Origin: Dolichospermum sp. DET69
Lineage (GTDB): Bacteria > Cyanobacteriota > Cyanobacteriia > Cyanobacteriales > Nostocaceae
Assembly (NCBI GenBank): GCA_017355425.1
Contig: CP070233.1
Span: 3,885,501 to 3,949,500, forward strand
Direction of reading: 5' to 3'
Length of the DNA: 64,000 nucleotides
Both the position numbers and the translations under genes were made by a program. Below, piece after piece: positions 1 through 8,503 of this stretch; position 1 is the first letter of the stretch; every line of letters begins with the position of its first letter. The notes beneath the pieces were generated by a model. The model was not told the origin of the DNA. It made no database searches and saw only the letters and a program-made list of their open reading frames with translations.

Positions 1-149
1 AGCTGATTGAAAAGGCGACAAAACTCATTTAATTCTGCTTCTGTTAATTCTATTGCCCAATCATCTGTACCCACTAATGCTTTAAATTCCGCTGCATCTG
101 GATTCCAACCTATGCGCCAACCCAGACCACTTTTAATAACTCGTTCCAT
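1..149 (-). CDS. DUF1818 family protein, N-terminal part (cut by window edge)
   Basis: Reading leftwards from an ATG at 147-149, the frame is open to the window edge and gives about 49 residues beginning MERVIKSGLGWRIGWNPDAA and continuing with a GTDDWAIELTEAEL stretch. This matches my memory of the small cyanobacterial DUF1818 family, whose function is unknown. The C-terminus lies outside the window. The opposite-strand frame over the same DNA is longer but has no recognisable protein character. Family assignment is from recall, not a search. Confidence 0.75.
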   Translation of the reverse strand, partial: MERVIKSGLGWRIGWNPDAAEFKALVGTDDWAIELTEAELNEFCRLFNQ

Positions 150-355
150 AGTTGTATATTCACCAGACTGCTGTTATCCATTGCCAAAATTATACCAATT
201 TGCCTTGCCGATGACGATAGATATAAAAATGAATGGCTTGTATGGTCAGTCTTTCACAATCCAAAATCTAAAATGCTATAATTCTTCAGCGATCGCGTGA
301 GAATCTGGCCAACCTAGTTTGTAAACATTCCTTTTGGCACAGTTTTCGGGTATGA

Positions 356-371
356 TAGTATATCCGTTCTA
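356..371 (+). promoter_or_regulatory. Probable LexA (SOS) box upstream of recA
   Basis: TAGTATATCCGTTCTA lies 48 bp before the recA start. It fits the AGTAY-N-GTTCTA pattern described for cyanobacterial LexA sites (RGTAC-N3-DGTWC type, close to the Gram-positive SOS box). The placement suggests damage-responsive control of recA, although LexA in some cyanobacteria regulates other processes. Binding is inferred from the match and position only. Confidence 0.5.
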
Positions 372-418
372 TTAAAACTCTTCCACAATTTTTCAAAATC
401 CTATACTTAGAGGCAGGA

Positions 419-1510
419 ATGGCAGCTAATACTAATACTGAGACTTCAGGCAAGCAAAAAGCTTTAAATATCGTCCTTGGACAAATTGAGCGCACCTTCG
501 GAAAAGGAGCAATTATGCGCCTGGGTGATGCTACCCGAATGCGGGTAGAAACAATCTCCACCGGGGCGCTTACCCTAGATTTGGCCTTGGGTGGCGGTTT
601 ACCCAAAGGGCGGGTAATCGAAATATATGGACCAGAAAGTTCTGGTAAAACTACCGTTGCCCTCCATGCCCTTGCAGAAGTCCAAAGAAATGGCGGTATT
701 GCCGCATTTGTAGACGCTGAACACGCTTTAGATCCTACCTACGCCGCTGCTTTAGGCGTAGATATTGAAAACTTACTTGTTTCCCAACCAGATAATGGCG
801 AATCAGCATTAGAAATAGTTGATCAACTTGTGCGTTCTGCTGCTGTCGATATTGTCGTTATTGACTCTGTAGCCGCCCTAGTTCCCCGCGCTGAAATCGA
901 GGGGGATATGGGGGATATTCACATTGGTTTGCAAGCGCGGTTAATGAGCCAAGCTTTACGCAAAATTACTGGTAATATCGGTAAATCTGGATGCACAGTT
1001 ATTTTCATTAACCAGTTGCGGCAAAAAATTGGTGTCACTTATGGTAGCCCCGAAACTACAACGGGTGGTAATGCGCTGAAGTTTTACGCTTCCGTGCGCT
1101 TGGATATTCGCAGAATTCAAACTTTGAAAAAAGGTACTGATGAATTTGGTAATCGTGTCAAAGTCAAAGTCGCTAAAAATAAAGTTGCACCACCTTTTAG
1201 AATTGCCGAATTTGATATTATCTTTGGTAAAGGAATTTCTACCCTCGGTTGTCTAGTAGACATAGCCGAAGAAACTGGTATTCTCCTTCGTAAAGGTGCT
1301 TGGTATAGTTACAATGGTGAAAACGTTTCCCAAGGTAGAGATAACGCCATTAAATATTTAGAAGAAAAACCAGAATTTGCTGCGAAAATTCAAGAACAAG
1401 TTCTGGAAAAACTAGATAAGGGTGCTGTAGTTTCTGCTAATTCTGTCACTCAAGCCCATGAAGATCATGGCAATGAGGAAGAAATTGATTTAGAAGAAGA
1501 AGAAGAATAG
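419..1510 (+). CDS. recA: Recombinase RecA
   Basis: RecA forms ATP-dependent filaments on single-stranded DNA, catalyses strand exchange and stimulates LexA self-cleavage. The 363-residue length is normal. The Walker A motif GPESSGKT is at residues 71-78, the Walker B region [12 protein letters not shown] is near 145-155, and the L2 loop region with INQLRQKIG and GSPETTTGG is intact. The tail is strongly acidic ([11 protein letters not shown]), as is usual for RecA. The ATG at 419 is preceded by a GAGGCAGGA Shine-Dalgarno-like stretch. It is transcribed alone: the next 660 bp hold only repeats, and a probable LexA box lies upstream. Confidence 0.98.
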   Translation: MAANTNTETSGKQKALNIVLGQIERTFGKGAIMRLGDATRMRVETISTGALTLDLALGGGLPKGRVIEIYGPESSGKTTVALHALAEVQRNGGIAAFVDAEHALDPTYAAALGVDIENLLVSQPDNGESALEIVDQLVRSAAVDIVVIDSVAALVPRAEIEGDMGDIHIGLQARLMSQALRKITGNIGKSGCTVIFINQLRQKIGVTYGSPETTTGGNALKFYASVRLDIRRIQTLKKGTDEFGNRVKVKVAKNKVAPPFRIAEFDIIFGKGISTLGCLVDIAEETGILLRKGAWYSYNGENVSQGRDNAIKYLEEKPEFAAKIQEQVLEKLDKGAVVSANSVTQAHEDHGNEEEIDLEEEEE

Positions 1511-1535
1511 AAAGCAATTTGTTTGGTGTTAGAGG

Positions 1536-1616
1536 TTGTTTGATAGCGTTCACGAAGTGTGCCGTAGCCCTGCGGGAGCCGGAGGCATCAGGCATAGCGT
1601 GGCGTAGCCATAAAGT
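1536..1616. repeat. Dispersed short repeat containing the GCGTGGCGTAGCC motif
   Basis: A GC-richer stretch with GATAGCGTTCACGAAG and CATAGCGTGGCGTAGCCA. Related pieces occur near 19045-19075, 56711-56740, 59850-59872 and 59970-60015, often beside other miniature elements. No reading frame or gene is visible. Such families are common in Nostocalean intergenic DNA; their function is unknown. Confidence 0.5.
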
Positions 1617-1661
1617 GATATCAGGTATGATTACTTACCCCCCTTAGTTCCCCCTTGGAAA

Positions 1662-1828
1662 GCTACGGTGTACACACATCTCTAGACAGGATGCTAAACG
1701 TTATCCGATCCCCCTAAATCCCCCTTAAAAAGGGGGACTTTGAAGAATTTAGCCCCCCTTTTTAAGGGGGGTTGGGGGGATCTAAACGTTGTGGGGCAAC
1801 TCTAGAAGACTTGTGTGTACACCGTAGC
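1662..1828. mobile_element. Miniature inverted-repeat element, intact copy
   Basis: About 167 bp bounded by perfect 16-bp inverted termini (GCTACGGTGTACACAC on the left, its complement on the right at 1813-1828). The flanks carry the direct repeat CCTTGGAAA on both sides, as expected for a 9-bp target duplication. The centre contains two G/C-run palindromes built on CCCCCTTAAAAAGGGGG and CCCCCCTTTTTAAGGGGGG that could form a strong hairpin. There is no coding capacity, so movement would need a transposase supplied elsewhere. Confidence 0.7.
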
Positions 1829-1877
1829 CCTTGGAAAGGGGGGATAACAGCAAATCAAGTCCCCTCCCCTTTCTAAT

Positions 1878-2031
1878 GCTACGGTGTACACACATCTCTA
1901 GACAGGATGCTAAACGTTATCCGATCCCCCTAAATCCCCCTTAAAAAGGGGGACTTTGAAGAATTTAGCCCCCCTTTTTAAGGGGGGTTGGGGGGATCTA
2001 AACGTTGTGGGGCAACTCTAGAAGACTTGTG
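1878..2031. mobile_element. Second copy of the miniature element, right end missing
   Basis: From GCTACGGTGTACACAC at 1878 to GACTTGTG near 2031 this copy appears base-for-base identical to positions 1662-1815. It then stops short: the right terminal inverted repeat is replaced by GAGGGGTAAAAC. Identity over about 154 bp at 216 bp spacing points to a very recent duplication or insertion. After it, 2032-2175 holds only short palindromes, including a TTGTTGGGTTTTAGTGGG-type repeat. Confidence 0.7.
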
Positions 2032-2175
2032 GAGGGGTAAAACAATATTTGATACACCATGAGAGACTTTTAAAACATCCTCTGAAGGAAAATCGTAGGT
2101 TGGATTGAGCGACTCTTAACCCAACATTTTCGGAAAGTTGTTGGGTTTTAGTGGGTATTGCCCACCCTACATTTT

Positions 2176-2811
2176 TTAATAGCTTTTAATTGCATCTAGT
2201 AGTTCGCTAGGATGATGAATTAAGAAATCTGGATTTTGTTTACTTAGAGCTTCAGAAGAATTAAAACCCCAACTGACTGCAATCACTTTGATATTTGCTT
2301 TTTTGGCAGATTCTATATCTCTAGTTTCATCTCCTACATAAATTACTGTTTCTGGTTTGAACTGTTTTTGCCGAAGTACATTATTAATAATTGTAGTTTT
2401 GCCAAAAATAGTTACTCCTGAACAAATAAAATTAAACAAATAATCTAAATTATGACATTTGAGAAATTCGTTAACATTTTCTGGAGAGTTAGAAGTAATA
2501 ATTCCCAAGTGATAACCTTGATTATGGAGTTCTATTAATGCGGCGTTAATTCCATCAATAGGTTTTAATTCTGGGATTTTATGTTTTAATTCTCCTTTTA
2601 CTCTTTTAACCATAAAAGGAATTTTGAATAGGGAAACACCAGAATATTTAATGATTTCTCTGGCTGTGAGATTTCTCAGGAGAATTAGTTCTTGGGAATT
2701 AATGGGAACATATCCAAATTCCAGGGCTAAACGATTGGCAATAGTTACAAGAGCATCTACTGTATCAGCAATCGTCCCATCAAAATCAAAAATTATTACT
2801 TTCTGGGTCAT
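2176..2811 (-). CDS. HAD-superfamily hydrolase, phosphoglycolate phosphatase-like
   Basis: A 211-residue haloacid-dehalogenase-type phosphatase. The catalytic DFDGT motif starts at residue 9, followed by IADT. The motif II TSNS, the conserved Lys region GKTTIINNVLRQ and the acidic motif VGDETRDIESAKKAN are all present, so it should be active. A helical cap follows the first motif, as in the Gph/pyrophosphatase subfamily; the substrate cannot be read from the sequence. I start at ATG 2811 (MTQKVIIFDFDG) rather than the upstream in-frame Met, because the shorter start matches the family. It overlaps the 3' end of queG by 26 bp, suggesting translational coupling. Confidence 0.88.
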   Translation of the reverse strand: MTQKVIIFDFDGTIADTVDALVTIANRLALEFGYVPINSQELILLRNLTAREIIKYSGVSLFKIPFMVKRVKGELKHKIPELKPIDGINAALIELHNQGYHLGIITSNSPENVNEFLKCHNLDYLFNFICSGVTIFGKTTIINNVLRQKQFKPETVIYVGDETRDIESAKKANIKVIAVSWGFNSSEALSKQNPDFLIHHPSELLDAIKSY

Positions 2812-3760
2812 TATTATGCTTGGATTTGTCAAGATTAGCGCGAGCATTACGTCGTAACATTTCTGGTTTAATGCGCCGCAAGGCCGATGCTGTGAATGTT
2901 TTATCCCACTCCTGATTTGATATTTCAGCTAATTTTACTAGCTTCGGAGCTAAATTACTAGGATAGGGTTGAAAATCAGTGACATCAGTTGCTTGAGCAA
3001 ATCGTTGATTCCAGGGACAAACATCTTGACAAATATCACAACCTGCTACCCATCCTTGTAAATGAGGTGTAATGTCTGGTGGTAATTCTTCTGCCCGATT
3101 TTCGATAGTATGATAGGCAATGCAGCGATTAGCGTCTACTACAAAGGGTTCAGTAATTGCACCTGTAGGACAAGCTTGCAGACAACGGGTACAGGTTCCA
3201 CAGTGTTGGGTTGATGGGCGATCGCTCTCTAGTTCTATATTAGTTAATATTTCTGCCAAAAATACCCATGAACCATATTTTCTGGTAATCACATTCCCGT
3301 TTTTAGCAATCCAACCAATACCGGCTTTTTGCGCCCAAACTTTATCTTGAACTGGCCCTGTATCTGCATAATAACGCGTTTTCACATTTTCGCCTAGAGA
3401 TTCTAGCCAAATAGCTAATTCTTTGAGCTTTTTTTGCAGAACTCTATGATAATCTCGACCCCAGGCATAACGGGAAATTTTGCCGTATTCATCACCTTGG
3501 GGACGTTCATGGGGAGTATAATAATTTAGAGCTACAGATATGAGCGATCGCACTTCTGGCATAACTAAAGTAATATCTTCACGCTTGGGATTTTTCATCC
3601 ATTCCATGTCAGCGTGATAACCCATTTTTAGCCAATCTTGCAATTTTTGTGTCTCTGTCGGCTCTAAATCACTGACAGCAGCAATACCCACTTCGTGAAA
3701 TCCCAATTCTTGGGCTTTTGCTTTCACTACTTTGCTGCTAACTAATCTAATTTCATTCAT
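2786..3760 (-). CDS. queG: Epoxyqueuosine reductase QueG
   Basis: QueG carries out the last step of queuosine synthesis in tRNA, reducing epoxyqueuosine with cobalamin and two [4Fe-4S] clusters. The 324-residue protein has the DUF1730 region first, then YYADTGPVQDK with the probable acid residue, then ferredoxin-like cluster motifs CGTCTRCLQACPTGAI and CDICQDVCPWN. Both motifs are complete. The start MNEIRLVSSKVV is the only sensible Met. The next gene leftwards (HAD phosphatase) overlaps its stop, so the two are probably co-transcribed. Confidence 0.95.
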   Translation of the reverse strand: MNEIRLVSSKVVKAKAQELGFHEVGIAAVSDLEPTETQKLQDWLKMGYHADMEWMKNPKREDITLVMPEVRSLISVALNYYTPHERPQGDEYGKISRYAWGRDYHRVLQKKLKELAIWLESLGENVKTRYYADTGPVQDKVWAQKAGIGWIAKNGNVITRKYGSWVFLAEILTNIELESDRPSTQHCGTCTRCLQACPTGAITEPFVVDANRCIAYHTIENRAEELPPDITPHLQGWVAGCDICQDVCPWNQRFAQATDVTDFQPYPSNLAPKLVKLAEISNQEWDKTFTASALRRIKPEMLRRNARANLDKSKHNNDPESNNF

Positions 3761-3818
3761 TTTAACTCTGTTCCCTATTCCCTGTTCCCTGATATAAGTT
3801 TCTTAATCCCAATTCCAT

Positions 3819-4019
3819 TTAAGAATCTTCTGGAAACACCCATTTTGGTGGTTCTGATATTTTTTTCCGCAATCTTTCTTCTGCTATTTCCAGCATTTTG
3901 TCTAAAGAAGTTTCTTCAATAAATTTTGCAGTTGCTTCTCTAAACTCAATATTGGGACATTTATCCCCTAAAACACACCCGTTAACACAGGCTTCAGCAC
4001 AGTTAATTTTTTGCTCCAC
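3819..4019 (-). CDS. Small Cys-rich cyanobacterial conserved protein
   Basis: A 66-residue protein starting MEQKINCAEACVNGCVLGDK with four cysteines spaced CAEACVNGCVLGDKC, a helical acidic middle and the end WVFPEDS. I recall homologues only in cyanobacteria, without an assigned role. The four close cysteines could bind metal or an Fe-S cluster, but that is inference. It lies 58 bp upstream of queG on the same strand, which hints at joint transcription with the QueG Fe-S enzyme. Confidence 0.7.
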   Translation of the reverse strand: MEQKINCAEACVNGCVLGDKCPNIEFREATAKFIEETSLDKMLEIAEERLRKKISEPPKWVFPEDS

Positions 4020-4130
4020 AATTAATTCCTCTCTAATATGTTTTTAGTTGACAAATAAATTTTACTATTGTTTAGCCTTGGGCGATTTCCAATCGTCGGA
4101 AAAGAATAAATATATAATTAAAAATGCCTC

Positions 4131-5525
4131 ATGTCGGAATTATTAGCTAACACGGGAACTATTGCGGCGATCGCTACTGCTGTTGTCCCTCAACAAGGTA
4201 GTGTAGGTATTGTGCGGGTTTCTGGTGATCTGGCCATGGCGATCGCTCAAACTCTATTTTATCCCCCAGGGCGACAAGTTTGGGAAAGTCACCGCATTCT
4301 TTATGGTTATATTCGTCAACCCCAAACCAAGCAAATTGTTGATGAAGCCTTATTATTGATTATGAAAGCCCCCCGGTCTTTTACCCGTGAAGATGTGGTA
4401 GAGTTCCATTGTCATGGGGGAATTATGGCAGTGCAACAAGTATTGCAACTATGCTTAGAAAATGGCGCAAGATTAGCCCAACCGGGAGAATTTACATTAA
4501 GAGCATTTTTAAATGGCAGATTAGACTTAACCCAAGCGGAGAGTATAGCAGATTTAGTAGGAGCAAAATCACCTCAAGCTGCTCAAACGGCTTTAGCTGG
4601 ATTACAGGGTAAATTAGCCCAACCTATCCGCAAATTACGAGCTAATTGTTTAGATATCTTGGCAGAAATTGAAGCTAGAATTGATTTTGAAGAAGATTTA
4701 CCACCTTTAGACCAACAAAGAATTATTGCAGATATTGATCAAGTAACGGCGGAAATTAGCAAATTATTAGCGACAAAAGATCAAGGTGAATTATTGCGAA
4801 CTGGTTTAAAAGTGGCGATAGTGGGACGGCCAAATGTGGGAAAATCGAGTTTATTAAATGCTTGGAGTCAGAGCGATCGCGCTATTGTCACAGATTTACC
4901 GGGAACAACCCGCGATGTGGTAGAATCCCAGTTAGTTGTCGGGGGAATTCCCGTCCAAGTGTTAGATACAGCCGGGATTCGGGAAACAGTAGATCAGGTA
5001 GAAAAGATTGGTGTAGAGCGATCGCGTCGTGCTGCTAATGCCGCTGATTTGGTATTATTTACTATTGATGCTGGTGCAGGTTGGACTCCCGCAGATCAAG
5101 AAATTTATGAACAAGTAAAACACCGTCCCGTAATTTTAGTAATTAATAAAATTGATCTAATTTCCCCAGAAGAAAGTAAAATACTCCAATCTGAAATCGA
5201 AAATCCTAAATCTAAAATCGTCACAGCCGCAGCGATAAATCAAGGAATTGATAGTTTAGAAACAGCGATTTTAGAAATAGTGCAACAAGGAAAAGTTCAA
5301 GCCGCTGATATGGATTTAGCAATTAATCAAAGACAAGCAGCAGCTTTAACAAAAGCAAAAGGCGATTTAGCCCAAGTACAAGTTACAATCACCGATCAAT
5401 TACCCTTGGATTTTTGGACAATTGATTTAAGAGGAGCAATTCAAGCATTAGGAGAAATCACCGGTGAAGAAGTCACAGAATCAGTATTAGATCGGATTTT
5501 TAGTAGGTTCTGTATTGGTAAATAA
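4131..5525 (+). CDS. mnmE: tRNA modification GTPase MnmE
   Basis: MnmE with MnmG installs the carboxymethylaminomethyl group on U34 of certain tRNAs. The 464-residue protein has the N-terminal tetrahydrofolate-binding domain ([11 protein letters not shown] near residue 23), a helical domain, an inserted Era-like G domain with GRPNVGKSS near 232-240, DTAG and NKID, and the diagnostic C-terminal CIGK with its catalytic Cys. The G-domain segment is complete. The start follows ATAATTAAAAATGCCTC and I see no strong Shine-Dalgarno. It converges on the DUF2288 gene with only 9 bp between stops. Confidence 0.97.
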   Translation: MSELLANTGTIAAIATAVVPQQGSVGIVRVSGDLAMAIAQTLFYPPGRQVWESHRILYGYIRQPQTKQIVDEALLLIMKAPRSFTREDVVEFHCHGGIMAVQQVLQLCLENGARLAQPGEFTLRAFLNGRLDLTQAESIADLVGAKSPQAAQTALAGLQGKLAQPIRKLRANCLDILAEIEARIDFEEDLPPLDQQRIIADIDQVTAEISKLLATKDQGELLRTGLKVAIVGRPNVGKSSLLNAWSQSDRAIVTDLPGTTRDVVESQLVVGGIPVQVLDTAGIRETVDQVEKIGVERSRRAANAADLVLFTIDAGAGWTPADQEIYEQVKHRPVILVINKIDLISPEESKILQSEIENPKSKIVTAAAINQGIDSLETAILEIVQQGKVQAADMDLAINQRQAAALTKAKGDLAQVQVTITDQLPLDFWTIDLRGAIQALGEITGEEVTESVLDRIFSRFCIGK

Positions 5526-5534
5526 ATCACCCTT

Positions 5535-5831
5535 TTAAACAGTGGCTATTTCCTTGATGATGACGTAAGGTTCAACAATCAGAGCATTAAATCGCTTGTT
5601 CCGGTTAAGATTCCATTCTCCTACTTGATCTACTGTAGGTTTCGCTAACAATTGCTCATCTATCCAATGTTGCACTGAAGGAATATTATCACTAGCGATC
5701 GCTTCTCCCACATCTAATAAATCCAAATTCTCTGTCACCACAATTACCGCATCTTTTTGAACATGGGGAATTAACCACTCCCATTCTGCTTCATCGAGAT
5801 TTTGTTGCAATTTTTCGCGTAAATCTGACAT
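5535..5831 (-). CDS. DUF2288 family protein
   Basis: A 98-residue acidic protein starting MSDLREKLQQNLDEAEWEWL and containing HVQKDAVIVVTENLDLLDVG and a C-terminal EPYVIIKEIATV. The layout matches the DUF2288 family found in cyanobacteria and some proteobacteria; no function is established. It is convergent with mnmE. The 180 bp to its left carries a short imperfect tandem (TCTGTGTTTATCTGTGTT near 5925-5955) and no gene. Confidence 0.8.
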   Translation of the reverse strand: MSDLREKLQQNLDEAEWEWLIPHVQKDAVIVVTENLDLLDVGEAIASDNIPSVQHWIDEQLLAKPTVDQVGEWNLNRNKRFNALIVEPYVIIKEIATV

Positions 5832-6014
5832 AATTCCCCACTTTTTTGGTTATTAGTTTAATTTTACAATATAAGAAGGCAATTTTATGTGAGGCTGCAC
5901 AGAATCATAAAATCCATGAATTCATCTGTGTTTATCTGTGTTTATCTGCGTTTAATTATTCTAGAAATCTTATTCTATGCAGCTTAATCTTAATTTGATA
6001 TGACAATCATTTTA

Positions 6015-8495
6015 TTAGCTACTAGAGAATGTATTTTCAATTAAATACTCAGCAGGTAATGAACCAATAAACTGACTTTTGGACTTCGGTTCATTTTTAT
6101 AATCTTTGAGAAACCAGGAGATAAATAACTGTTTTTTTGCTCTGGTTAAAGCTACATAAAATAACCGCTTTTCTTCCTCTACTTTATGATCTAGTAAACT
6201 GTAGTAAGTCGGAAATTCTGCCTCACACATACCTGCAATAAAGACGGTATCAAACTCTAAACCTTTTGATTGATGAATTGTGATGATTAAAACTTGATTA
6301 TTTTTCTCAGAAACTTGGTCTAAATTTTTTGATAATGCCGTATATTCTATGATATTTCTGAGTGCTGTATCAGGATGTAATACTAAATCATCCTGTTCTT
6401 GAAATATCTTTACTAACTGTTTGAGGTTTTCTAATTTTTGTGGTTCATGATTTTCATAATAGTCATATAAACCAGAATCAATTAATATTTTATCTAATAA
6501 ATCTGCTGGACGTAATTTTTGACTGGTATTTTTCCAACTTTGAATATCATCAGCTAAATTTTCAAATCCTTTTCCATAACGGTAAACTAATGCTTGACGA
6601 TAATCAGCACGATGTTTAACTAAAGGAATGAGAATTGCTAATAATTCTACAGTTGCACGGGTGTCATTAATAGCACTATGATTTGGAAATTGATTTAGTT
6701 TTAATTTAGTTGCTAAATTTTCTAAACTATAATTATCTGCTTGAATAAAACGTTTTGCTAAATCCCAGGTATCTCCCCATTGAAATTGCGGAGTTGATAA
6801 ACCTAATTTTTGAGCATCAGCTATAATCATTTTAATGTCAAAACCGAGATTATGTCCTATTAAAAAAGCATCTTGGATAAAATCTAGAAACTCTGTAAAT
6901 ACATCAATTGCATTTTTGCCATTTGCTGCTAAAAATTCATCACTATAACCGTGTATTCGTTTTGAATCTCCTACAGGAACAGTATCTTTTATATAATAAT
7001 GAAATTCTGATTTTATCTCACCATTGATTAATTTAATTGCTGCAATTTCAATTACTTCATCTTTACCAGCTAAAAGTCCTGTAGTTTCTACATCAAAAAC
7101 AATAATTGTTCCCGAATCATAAGCAGTAATTAAATTACTAAAAGGATCACCATCAATAAAAGTTTGTGTTGATGCCATATCCGTTAATTTAAAACCACAA
7201 TTTTCACCTTCTTTAATGATATGATTTAGAGTAACATTACCAATTCCCCGACTAGGACGCAGTAACATTCTCAACATTGCAGTTGTATCAAAAGGATTGA
7301 TAATTAACCGTAAATAAGCAAGAGCATCTTTAATTTCTTGACGAGCAAAAAATTGATGTTGTTCAACTGTGACAGAGGGAATATTCAATCTTTCTAAAAT
7401 GCTACTAATTAGATTACTACGATTATGATTTCTAGTCAAAATAGCAACTCGATTATATAGAAAATCAGGATTATTTTGAGCTAAATCTCGAATTTGTTGA
7501 GCAATCCATTTCCCTTCATCCTCCTCATTTTTTGCTGTATAAATAGGAATTAATTCACCATTTTTACAACTGGGAGCAGGAGTTATTTTTGTATGTCGTG
7601 TTTCAAAAGAATCAGCAAAAACAGAAGCCGTATTTAGTAAGGTTTTAGTAGCGCGATAATTCCAAGTGAGAGAATATTCTTGCGGTTGAAACTCTTGTTT
7701 AAATTGACTGACAACTTGTTCAGGTTCTGAACCTCTCCATTCATAAATAGTTTGGTCTAAATCTCCAATTATGGCAATATTCCCAGTTCGAGTAGCTAAA
7801 CATCTGACAATTTCATATTCAGATAAATGAGTATCTTGAACTTCATCAACTTGAATAAAATCAAAACGTTCTTCCCATCTTTTTTTTATTTCTGGATAAT
7901 CAGAAAACAAGGAACGAACATAGAATATTAAATCAGAAAAATCTAAAGCATGACGTTCTTGTAATAGGTTTTGATATTTACTAGCTAATTTTGCATTATC
8001 TATTCCTAATGGTGCAAATAATTTTTCTGGAGGGTAATTAGGAGATAGTTGTAAATGAATCGCTTTAGTTTTGCAATCTGCTATTTTTGATAATTGCTTT
8101 TGAGCTTTTTTATCGTCACGGAATCGAAAAATACCTTTAATTATTCCTAAGCAGTCAGTATCATCATAAACTACAAAATCTGCTGGTAAACCAATATTTC
8201 TCGCTTCTATTCTCAGGATAGAAGTACATAAACTATGAAAAGTTTTAATTGTGATATAGCGAAATTGTTGAGGAAACATTTCTGCTAACCGTTTTTTCAT
8301 TTCTTTAGCTGCGCGGTTAGTGAAAGTTAGACAGAGGATTTTTTCGGGAGGAATACCTTCTTCAATTGCTTTGACAACTCTTGATGATAAAACGCAGGTT
8401 TTACCAGTTCCCACAGGAGCTAATATTAATAATGCTCCTTTTGTGTGGTTGATGATTTTGATTTGTTCTGAGTTGGGTTGGTTTTGGGAAATCAT
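6015..8495 (-). CDS. UvrD/Rep-type superfamily 1 helicase with inserted DEDDh 3'-5' exonuclease domain
   Basis: An 826-residue SF1A helicase. Walker A APVGTGKT is near residue 27, the Q-motif region NSEQ precedes it, and the Walker B equivalent is DEVQDTHLSEYE. Motif III-like GDLDQTIYEWRG, motif IV and the C-terminal motifs TIHQSKGLEFDTVF and RLFYVALTRAKK are all present, so the motor should work. Between the motif-IV region and motif V, about residues 463-630, lies a complete DnaQ-like exonuclease: FDVETTG, then NLGFDIKM and HSAINDTRA supply the D, E, D, H and D residues. Start MISQNQPNSEQ is 8 bp after the stop of the reverse-transcriptase gene, so the two form an operon. A DEDDh nuclease placed inside a UvrD motor is rare in my experience. 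Role inferred: processing of DNA or DNA/RNA made or recognised by the partner. Confidence 0.9.
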   Translation of the reverse strand: MISQNQPNSEQIKIINHTKGALLILAPVGTGKTCVLSSRVVKAIEEGIPPEKILCLTFTNRAAKEMKKRLAEMFPQQFRYITIKTFHSLCTSILRIEARNIGLPADFVVYDDTDCLGIIKGIFRFRDDKKAQKQLSKIADCKTKAIHLQLSPNYPPEKLFAPLGIDNAKLASKYQNLLQERHALDFSDLIFYVRSLFSDYPEIKKRWEERFDFIQVDEVQDTHLSEYEIVRCLATRTGNIAIIGDLDQTIYEWRGSEPEQVVSQFKQEFQPQEYSLTWNYRATKTLLNTASVFADSFETRHTKITPAPSCKNGELIPIYTAKNEEDEGKWIAQQIRDLAQNNPDFLYNRVAILTRNHNRSNLISSILERLNIPSVTVEQHQFFARQEIKDALAYLRLIINPFDTTAMLRMLLRPSRGIGNVTLNHIIKEGENCGFKLTDMASTQTFIDGDPFSNLITAYDSGTIIVFDVETTGLLAGKDEVIEIAAIKLINGEIKSEFHYYIKDTVPVGDSKRIHGYSDEFLAANGKNAIDVFTEFLDFIQDAFLIGHNLGFDIKMIIADAQKLGLSTPQFQWGDTWDLAKRFIQADNYSLENLATKLKLNQFPNHSAINDTRATVELLAILIPLVKHRADYRQALVYRYGKGFENLADDIQSWKNTSQKLRPADLLDKILIDSGLYDYYENHEPQKLENLKQLVKIFQEQDDLVLHPDTALRNIIEYTALSKNLDQVSEKNNQVLIITIHQSKGLEFDTVFIAGMCEAEFPTYYSLLDHKVEEEKRLFYVALTRAKKQLFISWFLKDYKNEPKSKSQFIGSLPAEYLIENTFSSS

Positions 8496-8503
8496 AATTG
8501 TTA

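Noticed and set aside
7-300. Rightward 97-residue frame at the window start
   Set aside because: Its first half is antisense to the DUF1818 gene and its second half is low-complexity intergenic DNA.
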